Origin: Actinomycetota bacterium
Lineage (GTDB): Bacteria; Actinomycetota; Thermoleophilia; Miltoncostaeales; Miltoncostaeaceae
Reading direction: 5' to 3'
Length of the DNA stretch: 64,000 nt
Assembly: GCA_016870155.1 (NCBI GenBank)
Contig: VGCE01000002.1
Span: 1-64,000 of the forward strand
Made by a program: the position numbers and the translations under genes. Shown piece after piece: positions 26,483 through 35,084 of the stretch (the first letter of the stretch is position 1; each line of letters opens with the position of its first letter). Below the pieces are notes generated by a model that saw nothing but the letters and a program-made list of their open reading frames with translations, did no database searches and had not been told where the DNA came from.

Positions 26483-27789
26483 GCGGCCACCGCGCCCAGC
26501 GCGAGCATGTCGTCGGTGAAGCCCGGGTACGACACCGCCGCGGCCTCCATGCCGTGCACGGTCACTCCCCCGTCGCTCACCAGGCCGGCAAGCGCACCCA
26601 TCATCGCGAGGCGATGATCCCCGTGCGAGTGCACCTCGCCGCCGGGAATGGACATCTGCCCGCGCACCACGAAGCCGTCCTCGCGCTCATCGGCATTCGC
26701 CCCCACGGCGCGCAGCAACTCGACCACGGTGGCGATGCGGTCGCTCTCCTTCACGCGCAGCTCCCGGGCGCCGCCCACCACCGTGGTGCCGGCGGCCAGG
26801 GCGCCCAGCAGCCCCACCAGCGGCACCTCGTCCACCATCGCCGGCACCTCATCGGCGGTCACCTCGGTGGCGTGCAGCACGCCCGCACGGCGCACCAGCA
26901 CGTCGCCGCAGGGCTCGCCCGCCACGCCGGGGCCCGGCTCCACCGTGACATCCGCGCCCATGCGCCGCAGCACGCCCAGCAGGCCGGTGCGGCCGGGGTT
27001 GAGGTTGACCCCCGTCACGCGCACTGCCGGGTCGCCGCGCAGCACGCCAGCCACGATCGCGAAGGCGGCTGATGAGAAGTCGCCCGGCACCTTCATGTCA
27101 GGGAGGGCCAGGCCGGCCACGGGGCCGCTCACCCCCACCATGCCGTCGCGCTCGAGCACCTGCACGCCCGATGCCCGCAGCATGCGCTCGGTGTGATCGC
27201 GCGACGGCACCGGCTCGCGCACCCAGGTCTCGCCCTCGGCGTTGAGGCCCGCGAGCAGCACGCAGCTCTTCACCTGCGCGCTGGCCATGGGGAGCTCGTG
27301 CACCATTCCGTGCAGCGGCAGGCCGGGGCGCACGGCCACGGGCGGCGTGCCGGCCTCGCTGGGCGTGACGGCGGCGCCCATGGCCACGAGGGGATCGGCC
27401 ACCCGGCGCATAGGGCGGTTGCGCAGGGACTCGTCGCCATCGAGCACCGTCACCTCGCCGGGCGCCTGGCCTACGATGATTCCCGCGGCGAAGCGCATGA
27501 GCGTGCCCGCATTGCCGCAGTCGATGACCCGCGGGGGGTTAAGGCCGCGCACGCCGCGGCCGGTGATGACCACCCGGCCCGATGCGAGGTCGCCCTCCAC
27601 GCCGGCGCCCATCGCACGCACGGCATCGAGGGTGGCGCGGGTGTCCTCGGAGTCGAGGGGGTCGTCCACCGCCACGGGACGGTCGGACATCGCGCCCAGC
27701 AGCAAGGCCCGATGGGTGAGCGACTTGTCCGGGGGCACGGCGATCGCGCCCGCGACGGCGGTGGCCGGGCGGAAGGTGAGGCTGGTCAT
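26479..27789 (-). CDS. aroA: 3-phosphoshikimate 1-carboxyvinyltransferase (EPSP synthase)
   Basis: AroA joins shikimate 3-phosphate and phosphoenolpyruvate in the sixth step of the shikimate pathway. The 436-residue protein shows PPDKSLTHRALLLGA, GNAGTLMR (PEP-binding), LPMASAQVKSCVLLAGL and RELRVKESDR. The ATG at 27789 is preferred to the TTG at 27798 because TAGGAT lies 8 nt before the ATG and partly overlaps the TTG. It is divergent from recQ and heads the aroA-to-gpsA operon. Confidence 0.95.
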   Translation of the reverse strand: MTSLTFRPATAVAGAIAVPPDKSLTHRALLLGAMSDRPVAVDDPLDSEDTRATLDAVRAMGAGVEGDLASGRVVITGRGVRGLNPPRVIDCGNAGTLMRFAAGIIVGQAPGEVTVLDGDESLRNRPMRRVADPLVAMGAAVTPSEAGTPPVAVRPGLPLHGMVHELPMASAQVKSCVLLAGLNAEGETWVREPVPSRDHTERMLRASGVQVLERDGMVGVSGPVAGLALPDMKVPGDFSSAAFAIVAGVLRGDPAVRVTGVNLNPGRTGLLGVLRRMGADVTVEPGPGVAGEPCGDVLVRRAGVLHATEVTADEVPAMVDEVPLVGLLGALAAGTTVVGGARELRVKESDRIATVVELLRAVGANADEREDGFVVRGQMSIPGGEVHSHGDHRLAMMGALAGLVSDGGVTVHGMEAAAVSYPGFTDDMLALGAVAA

Positions 27790-27797
27790 CCGGGCCA

Positions 27798-27803
27798 ATC
27801 CTA
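27798..27803 (-). promoter_or_regulatory. -10 box for leaderless aroA
   Basis: TAGGAT on the minus strand ends 8 nt before the aroA ATG and no Shine-Dalgarno sequence is present. The gap to divergent recQ is only about 47 bp, so the two promoters must overlap in their upstream parts. Confidence 0.5.
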
Positions 27804-27821
27804 GGGGTCCGGGGAGGGCGC

Positions 27822-27827
27822 TACCCT
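27822..27827 (+). promoter_or_regulatory. -10 box for recQ
   Basis: TACCCT lies 9 nt before the GTG at 27837 (and 3 nt before the GTG at 27831). If transcription starts the usual 6-9 nt downstream, the 27837 GTG would be the first usable start codon. Confidence 0.4.
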
Positions 27828-27836
27828 CGCGTGCCC

Positions 27837-29687
27837 GTGAGCGCCATGCCGCAACTTCCCGTTGACCCGGTAGCCGACCTGGCCATGGTGGTCGCGCGGG
27901 CCGAGGCCGCCGGCGCGCTGGTTGCCGACGATGCCCCGACGGCCGACCGGCTGCTGGATGCCCTGCGCGACGACTGGCGCGACATGCAGGGCGAGGTCCG
28001 GGCCTCGCTCGGGCGCATCGCCGCGCCCCTGCGCGGCCGGCGCGATGCGCTCGATGCCCCCATGGCGCCGCGGCCGGGAACCCCGCGTCCGCTTCGCGAC
28101 GTGCTCGACCAGATGGGGGTCACGTCGCTGCGCCCCGGCCAGGACCGGCCCATCCTCGCCGCGCTCGCCGGCGCGGACAGCCTGGTGGTGATGCCCACCG
28201 GATCGGGCAAGTCGCTGTGCTTCCAGGCCCCGGCGTTCGCCTCGGGGGGCCTGACGGTGGTGGTGAGCCCGCTCATCGCGCTCATCCAGGACCAGCACGA
28301 CCGCCTCGCCGCAGCCGGGCTGCCGGTGGCCATGGTGACCAGCCTGCAGTCGGGCCGCGAGATGCGCGATGCCATCACGCGCATCGAGCGCGGCGAGGTG
28401 CGCCTGGTGCTGTGCGCGCCCGAGCGCTTCGCGCACGAGGCATTCACGCGGGCCGTGCAGGCCAACCCGGTTGACCTGCTGGCGATTGACGAGGCCCACT
28501 GCGTGTCGGAGTGGGGCCACGACTTCCGCCCCGAGTACCTGCAGCTCGCCAGGCTGCGCGAGGTGCTGGCGCCCCGTGCGGTGATGGCCCTCACGGCCAC
28601 CGCCACCCCCGCGGTGTCGGACGAGATCACCGCCCGCCTGGGGTTGCGCGACCCGGTGACCGTGCGCACGGGGTTCGACCGGCCCAACCTGGCCTTTGAC
28701 GTGGTGAGGCTTGACGGCAAGGGGGCGGTGGCGCGCAAGTGGGCCATGCTCGAGGCCGGCCTCGCGGCGCCCGAGGGCACCCCGGCCATCGTGTATTGCG
28801 GCACCCGCAAGGCCACCGAGGAGGTCGCCGACGGCCTGAAGGCGCGCGGCTTCCGCGCGGTCGGCTACCACGCCGGCATGGACGACGCCGGGCGCATGGC
28901 CGCCCAGGACGCCTTCATGTCGGGCGAGGCGGATGTCATCGCCGCCACCAACGCGTTCGGCATGGGCATCGACCGCTCCGACGTGCGCGGGGTGTGGCAC
29001 TGGTCGATCCCCACCTCGCTCGAGGGCTATTACCAGGAGGCCGGCCGCGGGGGGCGCGACGGCCTGCCCGGGCGCGCGGTGCTCCTGGCCATGCGCGCCG
29101 ACCTCGGCCGCCTCATCCGGTTCGCCAACCAGCACGACGGACCCGACGGCGGGCGCGTGGCGCGCGACCGCGCCTGGACGGCCTACCGCGCCATCAACGC
29201 CTACATCGAGTCACCCACGTGCCGCCGCCAGGTGATACTCGACCACTTCGGCGACGCCGCGCCGGCTGCCCCGGCGGCACGGTGCTGCGATGTGTGCGAC
29301 CCCCCGGCCGATCTTCAGGCCGCCGCGGCGCCCGGAACCGGAGCGCGAAACGTCCGCGCAGGAGGCGGAGCGGGGAGCGACCAAGGTGGCGGTGGCCGGT
29401 CTATTCGCCTTCGGCGAGATGATCGGGCGCCCGATACGCAAGCCGAGGTCGCGGTCGTCGAGATGGCCCCCGAGGACGAGGCGCTGTTCGAGCAGCTGCG
29501 CGAATGGCGCCGGGAGCGGGCAGACGGCAAGCCGGCCTACACGGTGTGCGCCGACGCGGCGCTGCGCACCATCGCGGTGAGCAGGCCGGCCGACGGGGCG
29601 GCGCTGCTCGCCGTGAAGGGCGTGGGCCCGGCGTTCATGGAGCGCCACGCGGCGAGCCTGTTCGACGTGCTGCAGCAGGCGGCGTGA
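27837..29687 (+). CDS. recQ: ATP-dependent DNA helicase RecQ with HRDC domain
   Basis: RecQ unwinds 3'-tailed duplexes in recombination and repair. The protein (616 residues from this GTG, 618 from the GTG at 27831) has an extra N-terminal segment of about 85 residues, Walker A MPTGSGKS (about 119-126), DEAH (218-221), the helicase motif QEAGRGGRDG, a zinc site CRRQ...CCDVC and a C-terminal HRDC domain (about 545-616). The link between zinc site and HRDC (29300-29440) is Gly/Ala-rich with poor third-position GC, whereas the +1 frame there has near-uniform GC3, so two compensating indels are suspected. It is followed by an alpha/beta hydrolase with a 4-bp overlap. Confidence 0.93.
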   Translation: MSAMPQLPVDPVADLAMVVARAEAAGALVADDAPTADRLLDALRDDWRDMQGEVRASLGRIAAPLRGRRDALDAPMAPRPGTPRPLRDVLDQMGVTSLRPGQDRPILAALAGADSLVVMPTGSGKSLCFQAPAFASGGLTVVVSPLIALIQDQHDRLAAAGLPVAMVTSLQSGREMRDAITRIERGEVRLVLCAPERFAHEAFTRAVQANPVDLLAIDEAHCVSEWGHDFRPEYLQLARLREVLAPRAVMALTATATPAVSDEITARLGLRDPVTVRTGFDRPNLAFDVVRLDGKGAVARKWAMLEAGLAAPEGTPAIVYCGTRKATEEVADGLKARGFRAVGYHAGMDDAGRMAAQDAFMSGEADVIAATNAFGMGIDRSDVRGVWHWSIPTSLEGYYQEAGRGGRDGLPGRAVLLAMRADLGRLIRFANQHDGPDGGRVARDRAWTAYRAINAYIESPTCRRQVILDHFGDAAPAAPAARCCDVCDPPADLQAAAAPGTGARNVRAGGGAGSDQGGGGRSIRLRRDDRAPDTQAEVAVVEMAPEDEALFEQLREWRRERADGKPAYTVCADAALRTIAVSRPADGAALLAVKGVGPAFMERHAASLFDVLQQAA

Positions 29688-30517
29688 GCGCGTTCGAGGT
29701 CGCGGGCGACGGCGTGAGCCTGCGCGGTGACGACGAGGGCGAGGGGCCGGCGATCCTCATGCTGCACGGGCTCTCGGCCACGCGGCGCTACGTGGTGCAT
29801 GGGTCAACGGCGCTCGAGCGCGACGGCTACCGGGTGATCACCTACGACGCACGGGGGCACGGGGAGTCGTCCCCCGCCCCCGCGCCCGACGACTACCGGT
29901 ACGCGCAGCTGGCCGACGACGCCCTGCGGGTGCTCGACGACCGCGGCGTGGCGCAGGCGGCGCTGGTGGGGATGTCAATGGGCGCGGCCGTGGCCGCCGC
30001 CGTGGCGCTGGGGCACCCGGATCGCGTGATGGCGCTGGTGGCCGTCACCCCGGCGCACCTCGGGGTGCCCACACGCGAGCCGGCCCGGTGGGATCGCCTG
30101 GCGGCGGGCCTGGAGGACAGCGGCCCCGACGGCTTCGTGCAGGCCTACGGCGACCCGGGGGTAGACCCTTCGAGCCTCGAGCTCATCCGCACCGTCATGC
30201 GCCAGCGCATGGCGCGCCACGCCCACCCCGATGCCGTGGCGGCCGCGCTGCGCTGCACTCCGCGCGGCGCGGCGTTCGACGGCGAGCAGGCGCTTGCCGC
30301 GATCACCTGCCCCACGCTGGTGCTGGGAAGCCGCGACCGCCTCGACCCCGAGCACCCACTGCGCACCGCCGAGACGTGGGCCGGGATCATCCCCGGCGCC
30401 GAGCTGGTGGTGGAGGACGATTCCGAGAGCCCGCTCGCGTGGCGCGGCGGCACCCTCAGCCGCGTGATCGCGGGCTTCCTCGCCGGGGCCGGCGTGACCC
30501 CCCGCGCCACGCGCTGA
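29684..30517 (+). CDS. Alpha/beta hydrolase
   Basis: A 277-residue cytoplasmic alpha/beta-hydrolase-fold protein without signal peptide. It has the oxyanion HG motif LMLHGLSATRR, DARGHGES, the nucleophile in GMSMGAAVAAA and a later acidic residue in GSRDRLDPEHP. The usual C-terminal His is not obvious at the expected place (VVEDDSESPLAW, where a G-H-x would normally lie), so the triad may be incomplete. The GTG at 29684 overlaps the recQ stop by 4 bp. Its last 62 bp overlap the 3' end of the convergent photolyase-like gene. The substrate is unknown. Confidence 0.82.
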   Translation: MSAFEVAGDGVSLRGDDEGEGPAILMLHGLSATRRYVVHGSTALERDGYRVITYDARGHGESSPAPAPDDYRYAQLADDALRVLDDRGVAQAALVGMSMGAAVAAAVALGHPDRVMALVAVTPAHLGVPTREPARWDRLAAGLEDSGPDGFVQAYGDPGVDPSSLELIRTVMRQRMARHAHPDAVAAALRCTPRGAAFDGEQALAAITCPTLVLGSRDRLDPEHPLRTAETWAGIIPGAELVVEDDSESPLAWRGGTLSRVIAGFLAGAGVTPRATR

Positions 30518-31703
30518 ACGACGCCACGCTGCCGCCACCGGGACGGCGCAGCCAGGGCCAGGGGTGCACGATCACCGGATCGATGGCACGGGCGCGCGAC
30601 CGCCAGCCCGACACCGGCGTGAACGTGGCGGCCACGGCGCGACCGGCCAGCACCTGCGCGGGATCGCCCCGGTGCACCGCCACCGGCCTGCGCGTGGCCA
30701 GGTCGGACAGGCACTCGGCGATGAAGATCAGTCGCTTGGGCGCGGGTCGCAGCCGCCCGAGGTAGCCCTCGTCGAACACGAACACCGCGGGAATCCCGGG
30801 GTGCGCCGCGAGCGCCGGGTCGTCATCGCCCAGCGACTCGGCGGTGATCCACACGGCCTCCGGCGCGCCGTGGCTCTCGGGCGCGGACGGGCCCGCGGTG
30901 GCGCCGGGGTCGGGGTCTGACCTCAGGCGGGGGTCGGGGTCGACGCGCACCGGAAGGTCGTCGGCCGGCCAGCGCTCGATGGGGCACCCCGTGCGCAGGG
31001 CGCAGCCGTCGCAGGTGCCCGGCGCGCGCCGCTCCACCTGCCCGCGCGCGAACCCGTACCTCTTGCCCGTGGCCATGCCGGCCGTCCACTGCCAGCCGAG
31101 GGCATTGGCCGCGCGCGATCCGTCGAGCAGTCGGCGGCGCATCCAGAGCTCACCGGATTCCCACGGCGCGCCGTGGCGGACCGCCCAATGCGATGCCAGC
31201 CACATGCGGGCCTGGTTGACCATCCAGCCGTCGTCCTCGAGCTCGCCCACCACCATGTCGATGCACGCCATGCGCCGGTCGATCACCTGGTCGGGCGACG
31301 ACCCGCGGTCGGGCGCCTGCAGTGCCCGCAGCGGGCGGCCGATGCCGGAACCCAGCCGCGCGTAAAGGTGCCGCGCGTACTCCTGCCACATCAGCTCATC
31401 CCGGAACTTCTCGACGTCGCGCGCGGGGCCGCCGTCAACGTGCTTCCAGGCGCGCGGCAGGGTGATGAGACCATGGCGTATCCACGGCGACAGGCCCGAC
31501 GCCCCACGGGCCTGCGGCGGCCACACCTCGTTGCGCTGCGCCGCGTACCCGCGCACGTCGAACCCATCGAGCGCGGCGTCGGCCGCCGACTGCCCGCCGC
31601 GAAAGCGCCCCGACGGCCCGTCGGGCCCCGAGGTGAGGTCGGCCAGGTGCTCGCGCACCCAGGTATCCTCGTCGCCCGCGGGCGGCACGGGCAGCAGGGT
31701 CAT
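30456..31703 (-). CDS. Photolyase/cryptochrome-like protein with inverted domain order
   Basis: A 415-residue flavoprotein of the photolyase/cryptochrome family. The FAD-binding helical domain comes first (about 30-225): FRGGQSAA, SGLSPWIRHGLI, ELMWQEYARHLY, NQARMWLASHWAV, ANALGWQWTAG. It is followed by CDGCALRTGCPIERWP (C231, C234, C240), a possible metal or Fe-S site. The antenna-like alpha/beta domain, normally N-terminal, comes last and is short (about 282-385): AVWITAESLGDDDPALAA, AVFVFDE, HRGDPAQVL. Function could be light-driven DNA repair or light sensing. The ATG at 31703 overlaps the GNAT gene stop, in the msrA-GNAT-photolyase string. The 3' end overlaps the convergent hydrolase by 62 bp. 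Confidence 0.82.
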   Translation of the reverse strand: MTLLPVPPAGDEDTWVREHLADLTSGPDGPSGRFRGGQSAADAALDGFDVRGYAAQRNEVWPPQARGASGLSPWIRHGLITLPRAWKHVDGGPARDVEKFRDELMWQEYARHLYARLGSGIGRPLRALQAPDRGSSPDQVIDRRMACIDMVVGELEDDGWMVNQARMWLASHWAVRHGAPWESGELWMRRRLLDGSRAANALGWQWTAGMATGKRYGFARGQVERRAPGTCDGCALRTGCPIERWPADDLPVRVDPDPRLRSDPDPGATAGPSAPESHGAPEAVWITAESLGDDDPALAAHPGIPAVFVFDEGYLGRLRPAPKRLIFIAECLSDLATRRPVAVHRGDPAQVLAGRAVAATFTPVSGWRSRARAIDPVIVHPWPWLRRPGGGSVASFSAWRGGSRRPRRGSPRSRG

Positions 31704-32161
31704 GGAATCGGCAGCGCCCGCTCGAACACGATGCGGTCCTCGCCCGGCCCGAGGTGGCCGACCTCAAGGGGCCCCTCGAACCCCAGCGCGCGATGGAACG
31801 CGACGGACCCCTCGCGCTGCGGCGCGGCCAGGGCGCGCATGCGCGTGCAGCCCCGCCCGGCGGCGCGATGCCCGAACTCGCGATACAGCGCGGCCCCCAC
31901 CCCCTGCCCCCTCAGCGCCGGGTCAACCGCGTGCAGGTGCACGTAGGCCAGGTGGGGCTCCGACGCGCTGATGAGGCCCAGAAGGAACCCCGCAGGCGCG
32001 CCATCGTCACGGGCGATCCATATCCCGTGCGGCCCCAGCTGGTCGAAGAACAGCCGATGCAGCGTGAGCCCCACCGGGTGGCCGAACCACTCATCGGCCA
32101 CCGCGCGCGCCGCGTCGAAGTCGGCGGCACTCAGCGGGCGCGGGGGCGCCAAGGCGTCCAC
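31700..32161 (-). CDS. GNAT-family N-acetyltransferase
   Basis: A 153-residue single-domain GNAT protein with the acetyl-CoA loop RGQGVGAALYREF and the C-terminal helix segment EGSVAFHRALGFEG. The acceptor substrate is unknown. The GTG at 32161 lies 6 bp after the msrA stop, and its stop overlaps the photolyase-like gene by 4 bp, so the three are probably co-expressed. Confidence 0.85.
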   Translation of the reverse strand: MDALAPPRPLSAADFDAARAVADEWFGHPVGLTLHRLFFDQLGPHGIWIARDDGAPAGFLLGLISASEPHLAYVHLHAVDPALRGQGVGAALYREFGHRAAGRGCTRMRALAAPQREGSVAFHRALGFEGPLEVGHLGPGEDRIVFERALPIP

Positions 32162-32167
32162 GTGCCC

Positions 32168-32824
32168 TCAGGCCATCTCGGCGATGCCCACCGGGCACGA
32201 CACCCCGGTGCCGCCCAGCCCGCAGTATCCGTTGGGGTTCTTGGCCAGGTACTGCTGGTGGTAGCCCTCGGCGTAGTAGAAGGGCCCGGCCGGGGCGATC
32301 TCGGTGGTGATGCGCCCGGCACCGGCGGCGTCGAGCGCCCCCTGGAACATCGCGCGCGATGACTCGGCCACCTGCAGCTGGCGGTCGTCCATGGCGAAGA
32401 TTGCCGAGCGGTACTGCGTGCCCACGTCGTTGCCCTGGCGAAACCCCTGCGTGGGGTCGTGACCCTCCCAGAAGGTGCGGAGCATCTCGCCGTACGAGGT
32501 GACCGCGGGATCGAACACCGCGAGCACCACCTCGGTGTGTCCCGTGCGCCCCGTGCAGACCTCCTCATACAGCGGGTTGCGCGTGAAGCCCCCGGCGTAG
32601 CCGACGGCGGTCGTCCACACGCCGGGCAACTGCCAGAACATGCGCTCGGCGCCCCAGAAGCAGCCCATCCCCATCACCACCTGCTCGTAGCCGTCGGGGA
32701 AGGGCGGCAGCAGCGGGTTGCCCAGCACCTCGTGCTCTGCCGGCACCCGGATGGTCTCGGTGCGCCCGGGAAGGGCGTCGTCCTCCGTCACCATCACCGG
32801 GTTGCCCAGTCCGAACATGCCCAT
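32168..32824 (-). CDS. msrA: Peptide methionine sulfoxide reductase MsrA
   Basis: MsrA repairs methionine-S-sulfoxide in oxidised proteins. The 218-residue protein is of the long form, with the catalytic Cys55 in GCFWGAE, GYAGG, HTEVV and the C-terminal resolving cysteines in [16 protein letters not shown] precedes the ATG at 32824. It leads a three-gene run with a GNAT acetyltransferase and a photolyase-like protein, which suggests an oxidative/light-damage theme. Confidence 0.95.
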   Translation of the reverse strand: MGMFGLGNPVMVTEDDALPGRTETIRVPAEHEVLGNPLLPPFPDGYEQVVMGMGCFWGAERMFWQLPGVWTTAVGYAGGFTRNPLYEEVCTGRTGHTEVVLAVFDPAVTSYGEMLRTFWEGHDPTQGFRQGNDVGTQYRSAIFAMDDRQLQVAESSRAMFQGALDAAGAGRITTEIAPAGPFYYAEGYHQQYLAKNPNGYCGLGGTGVSCPVGIAEMA

Positions 32825-32882
32825 CGCGCCTCCCGTGTCCCGTTGGACCTCGGGTGGAAGGTTAGGCCCTCACGGGCCGGGC

Positions 32883-33992
32883 TCACGCCCCTTCGGTGAC
32901 CCGGAATCCCTGGTCGGCGATGAGCGCGGCGGCCCTGCGCGCGGCGTCGTCGCCCGCCACGTCGAGCTCGAGAATGCCCGATGGCTCATCCGCACGCGCC
33001 GGGCTCAGGTGCAGGTCCTCGATGTTGATGTGCGCGTGCCCCAGCACCGTCGCGACCTCGCTGAGCACCCCCGGGCGGTTGGGCACCTCCACGGTGATCC
33101 TCACCACCTCGCCCACCACGGCGTCATCGGCGCGCATCAGCCGCTCGCGGCCCTCGGCGGCCGACTGGAAGAACCCCTCGAGCCACGCGCGGTCGCCGCG
33201 CTCAAGCGCGGCCTCCACCTCGGCCAGCTCGGCCCGGTGGTTGCGCGTGGCGTCGAGCACCGCCGCGCGGTTGCTGAGCAGGATGTCCGCCCACAGCGTG
33301 GGGCTCGACCCGGCGACGCGGGTGAGGTCGCGGAACGACGGTCCCGCCGACCCCAGGGCCTCGCGCCCCTGCGGTGCCGTGACGGCCGCCTGCCGCATGA
33401 GCCCCGATGCCATCACGTGCGGCAGGTGCGACACCAGGGCCATGAGGTGGTCGTGCACCTGCACGTCCACGGCCACCGGCACGGCTCCCACCGACGCCAC
33501 CATGCCGTGCACCCGCTCGAGCAGGTCGGGCCGTGTCTCGGCGGTGGGCGTGAGGAACCACGTGGCACCCACGAAGAGGTCATCGCGGGCGTTGGCGACG
33601 CCCGAGAGCTCTCCTCCTGCCACCGGGTGCCCGCCGCAGAAGCGCTCGCGCTCCACGGGCGTGAGGGCGTCGAGCACCTCGCTCTTCGCCGACCCGACAT
33701 CGGTGACCACGGTTCCCGCATCGGTGACGGCGAGCACCTCGCTCACCACGGCGGAGATGTCCCCGACGGGAGCGCATACCACCACCATCTCGGCACCCTC
33801 CGCGGCGACCGCGATATCCGGGGCGGCGTCCGTGATGGCACCCCGCTCGAGGGCGCCCTTGAGCGCCCCGTCAGCGGGGTCGAACCCGCGCACCACGGCC
33901 ACGCCCGCATCGCGCAGGGCCAGGCCCAGCGAGCCCCCGATCAGACCCACCCCGATGAGGGCGACCGGGCCGCCCAGCCCGGCCGTGGCCAC
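32883..33992 (-). CDS. tyrA: Prephenate dehydrogenase with C-terminal ACT domain
   Basis: TyrA oxidatively decarboxylates prephenate to 4-hydroxyphenylpyruvate in tyrosine synthesis. The 369-residue protein has the Rossmann loop ALIGVGLIGGSLGLAL, the substrate region GGHPVAGGE and HLPHVMAS, and an ACT domain at about 295-369 (ITVEVPNRPGVLSEVA), suggesting amino-acid feedback control. The GTG at 33992 shares one base with the aroF TAG. Upstream frame shadows aroF and is discarded. Confidence 0.94.
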   Translation of the reverse strand: MATAGLGGPVALIGVGLIGGSLGLALRDAGVAVVRGFDPADGALKGALERGAITDAAPDIAVAAEGAEMVVVCAPVGDISAVVSEVLAVTDAGTVVTDVGSAKSEVLDALTPVERERFCGGHPVAGGELSGVANARDDLFVGATWFLTPTAETRPDLLERVHGMVASVGAVPVAVDVQVHDHLMALVSHLPHVMASGLMRQAAVTAPQGREALGSAGPSFRDLTRVAGSSPTLWADILLSNRAAVLDATRNHRAELAEVEAALERGDRAWLEGFFQSAAEGRERLMRADDAVVGEVVRITVEVPNRPGVLSEVATVLGHAHINIEDLHLSPARADEPSGILELDVAGDDAARRAAALIADQGFRVTEGA

Positions 33993-35038
33993 TAGACCCC
34001 GGCGGGCACGGGCTCGCCGCCCGCCATCACCAGCCCCATCAGGTCGACGACGCGCTTGACGTCGGCCACCCATGCGGCGAAGGAGTCGGCGTAGAGCGCC
34101 TGCGGGCCGTCGCACAGGGCGTGCTCGGGCGCGGGGTGCACCTCGACGATCAGGCCGTCGGCACCGGCCGCGACGGCCGCGCGGGCCATGGGCAGGATGA
34201 AGTCGCGGCGACCCGTGGCGTGCGAGGGGTCGACGATCACGGGAAGCGCCGAGAGGTTCTTGGCCACCGGAACGGCCGAGAGGTCGAGCGTGGACCGCGT
34301 GGCGGTCTCGAACGTGCGGATGCCGCGCTCGCACAGCAGGATGCGCTCGTTGCCCTCCTTGGCGATGTACTCGGCCGAGAGCAGCCACTCCTCGATGGTG
34401 TTGGCCAGCCCGCGCTTGAGCAGCACGGCCTTGTCGGTGCGCCCGACCTCGCGCATGAGGTCGAAGTTCTGCATGTTGCGGGCGCCGAGCTGGATGACGT
34501 CAGCCACCTCGAGCACGTCGTCGAGCTGGCGGATGTCCATGAGCTCGGTGACGATGGGCAGGCCGGTCTCCTCGCGCGCCGTGGCGAGGATCTCCAGCGC
34601 GGGCTTGCCCAGGCCCTGGAAGGTGTAGGGCGAGGTGCGCGGCTTATAGGCGCCGCCGCGCAGCATGGCCGCGCCGGCGGCCTTCACCACGCGGGCGGTC
34701 TCGAGCGTCTGCTCGCGGGTCTCCACGGTGCACGGGCCGGCGATCAGCCCGAACGAGCCGCCGCCCACCTTCACGCCGTCCACCACCACGGGAAGGTCGC
34801 CGTGGCGGAACTCGCGTGACACCAGCTTGTACGGCTTGAGGATCGGCACCACGCGCTCCACCCCGTCCTGGCCAGCCAGGTCGAGCTGGGCGATCATCTC
34901 GCGGTCGTCACCGATCGCGCCGATGACGGTGACGAACTCGCCGCGCGACACGTGGGCCTCTGCCCCTGCGGCGATCACGCGGTCGACGACGGACTGGATC
35001 TGCCCGTCGCTCGCCCCTTCCTTCATCACGATCATCAT
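33992..35038 (-). CDS. aroF: 3-deoxy-7-phosphoheptulonate synthase (type I-beta, with N-terminal regulatory domain)
   Basis: DAHP synthase condenses erythrose 4-phosphate and phosphoenolpyruvate, the first step of the shikimate pathway. The 348-residue protein has the ferredoxin-like N-terminal domain of the Thermotoga-type enzyme (about 1-70, beginning MMIVMKEGAS), which binds Tyr/Phe in characterised members, followed by the barrel with GPCTVE, LRGGAYKPRTSPYTFQG, ERGIRTFE and PSHATGRRD. It sits between hisC and tyrA, consistent with a dedicated aromatic amino-acid operon. Confidence 0.95.
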   Translation of the reverse strand: MMIVMKEGASDGQIQSVVDRVIAAGAEAHVSRGEFVTVIGAIGDDREMIAQLDLAGQDGVERVVPILKPYKLVSREFRHGDLPVVVDGVKVGGGSFGLIAGPCTVETREQTLETARVVKAAGAAMLRGGAYKPRTSPYTFQGLGKPALEILATAREETGLPIVTELMDIRQLDDVLEVADVIQLGARNMQNFDLMREVGRTDKAVLLKRGLANTIEEWLLSAEYIAKEGNERILLCERGIRTFETATRSTLDLSAVPVAKNLSALPVIVDPSHATGRRDFILPMARAAVAAGADGLIVEVHPAPEHALCDGPQALYADSFAAWVADVKRVVDLMGLVMAGGEPVPAGV

Positions 35039-35084
35039 GGCTGCGGTCGTTCCTCGGTGGTGGTTCTGTTTGGTGGGAAGTGCC

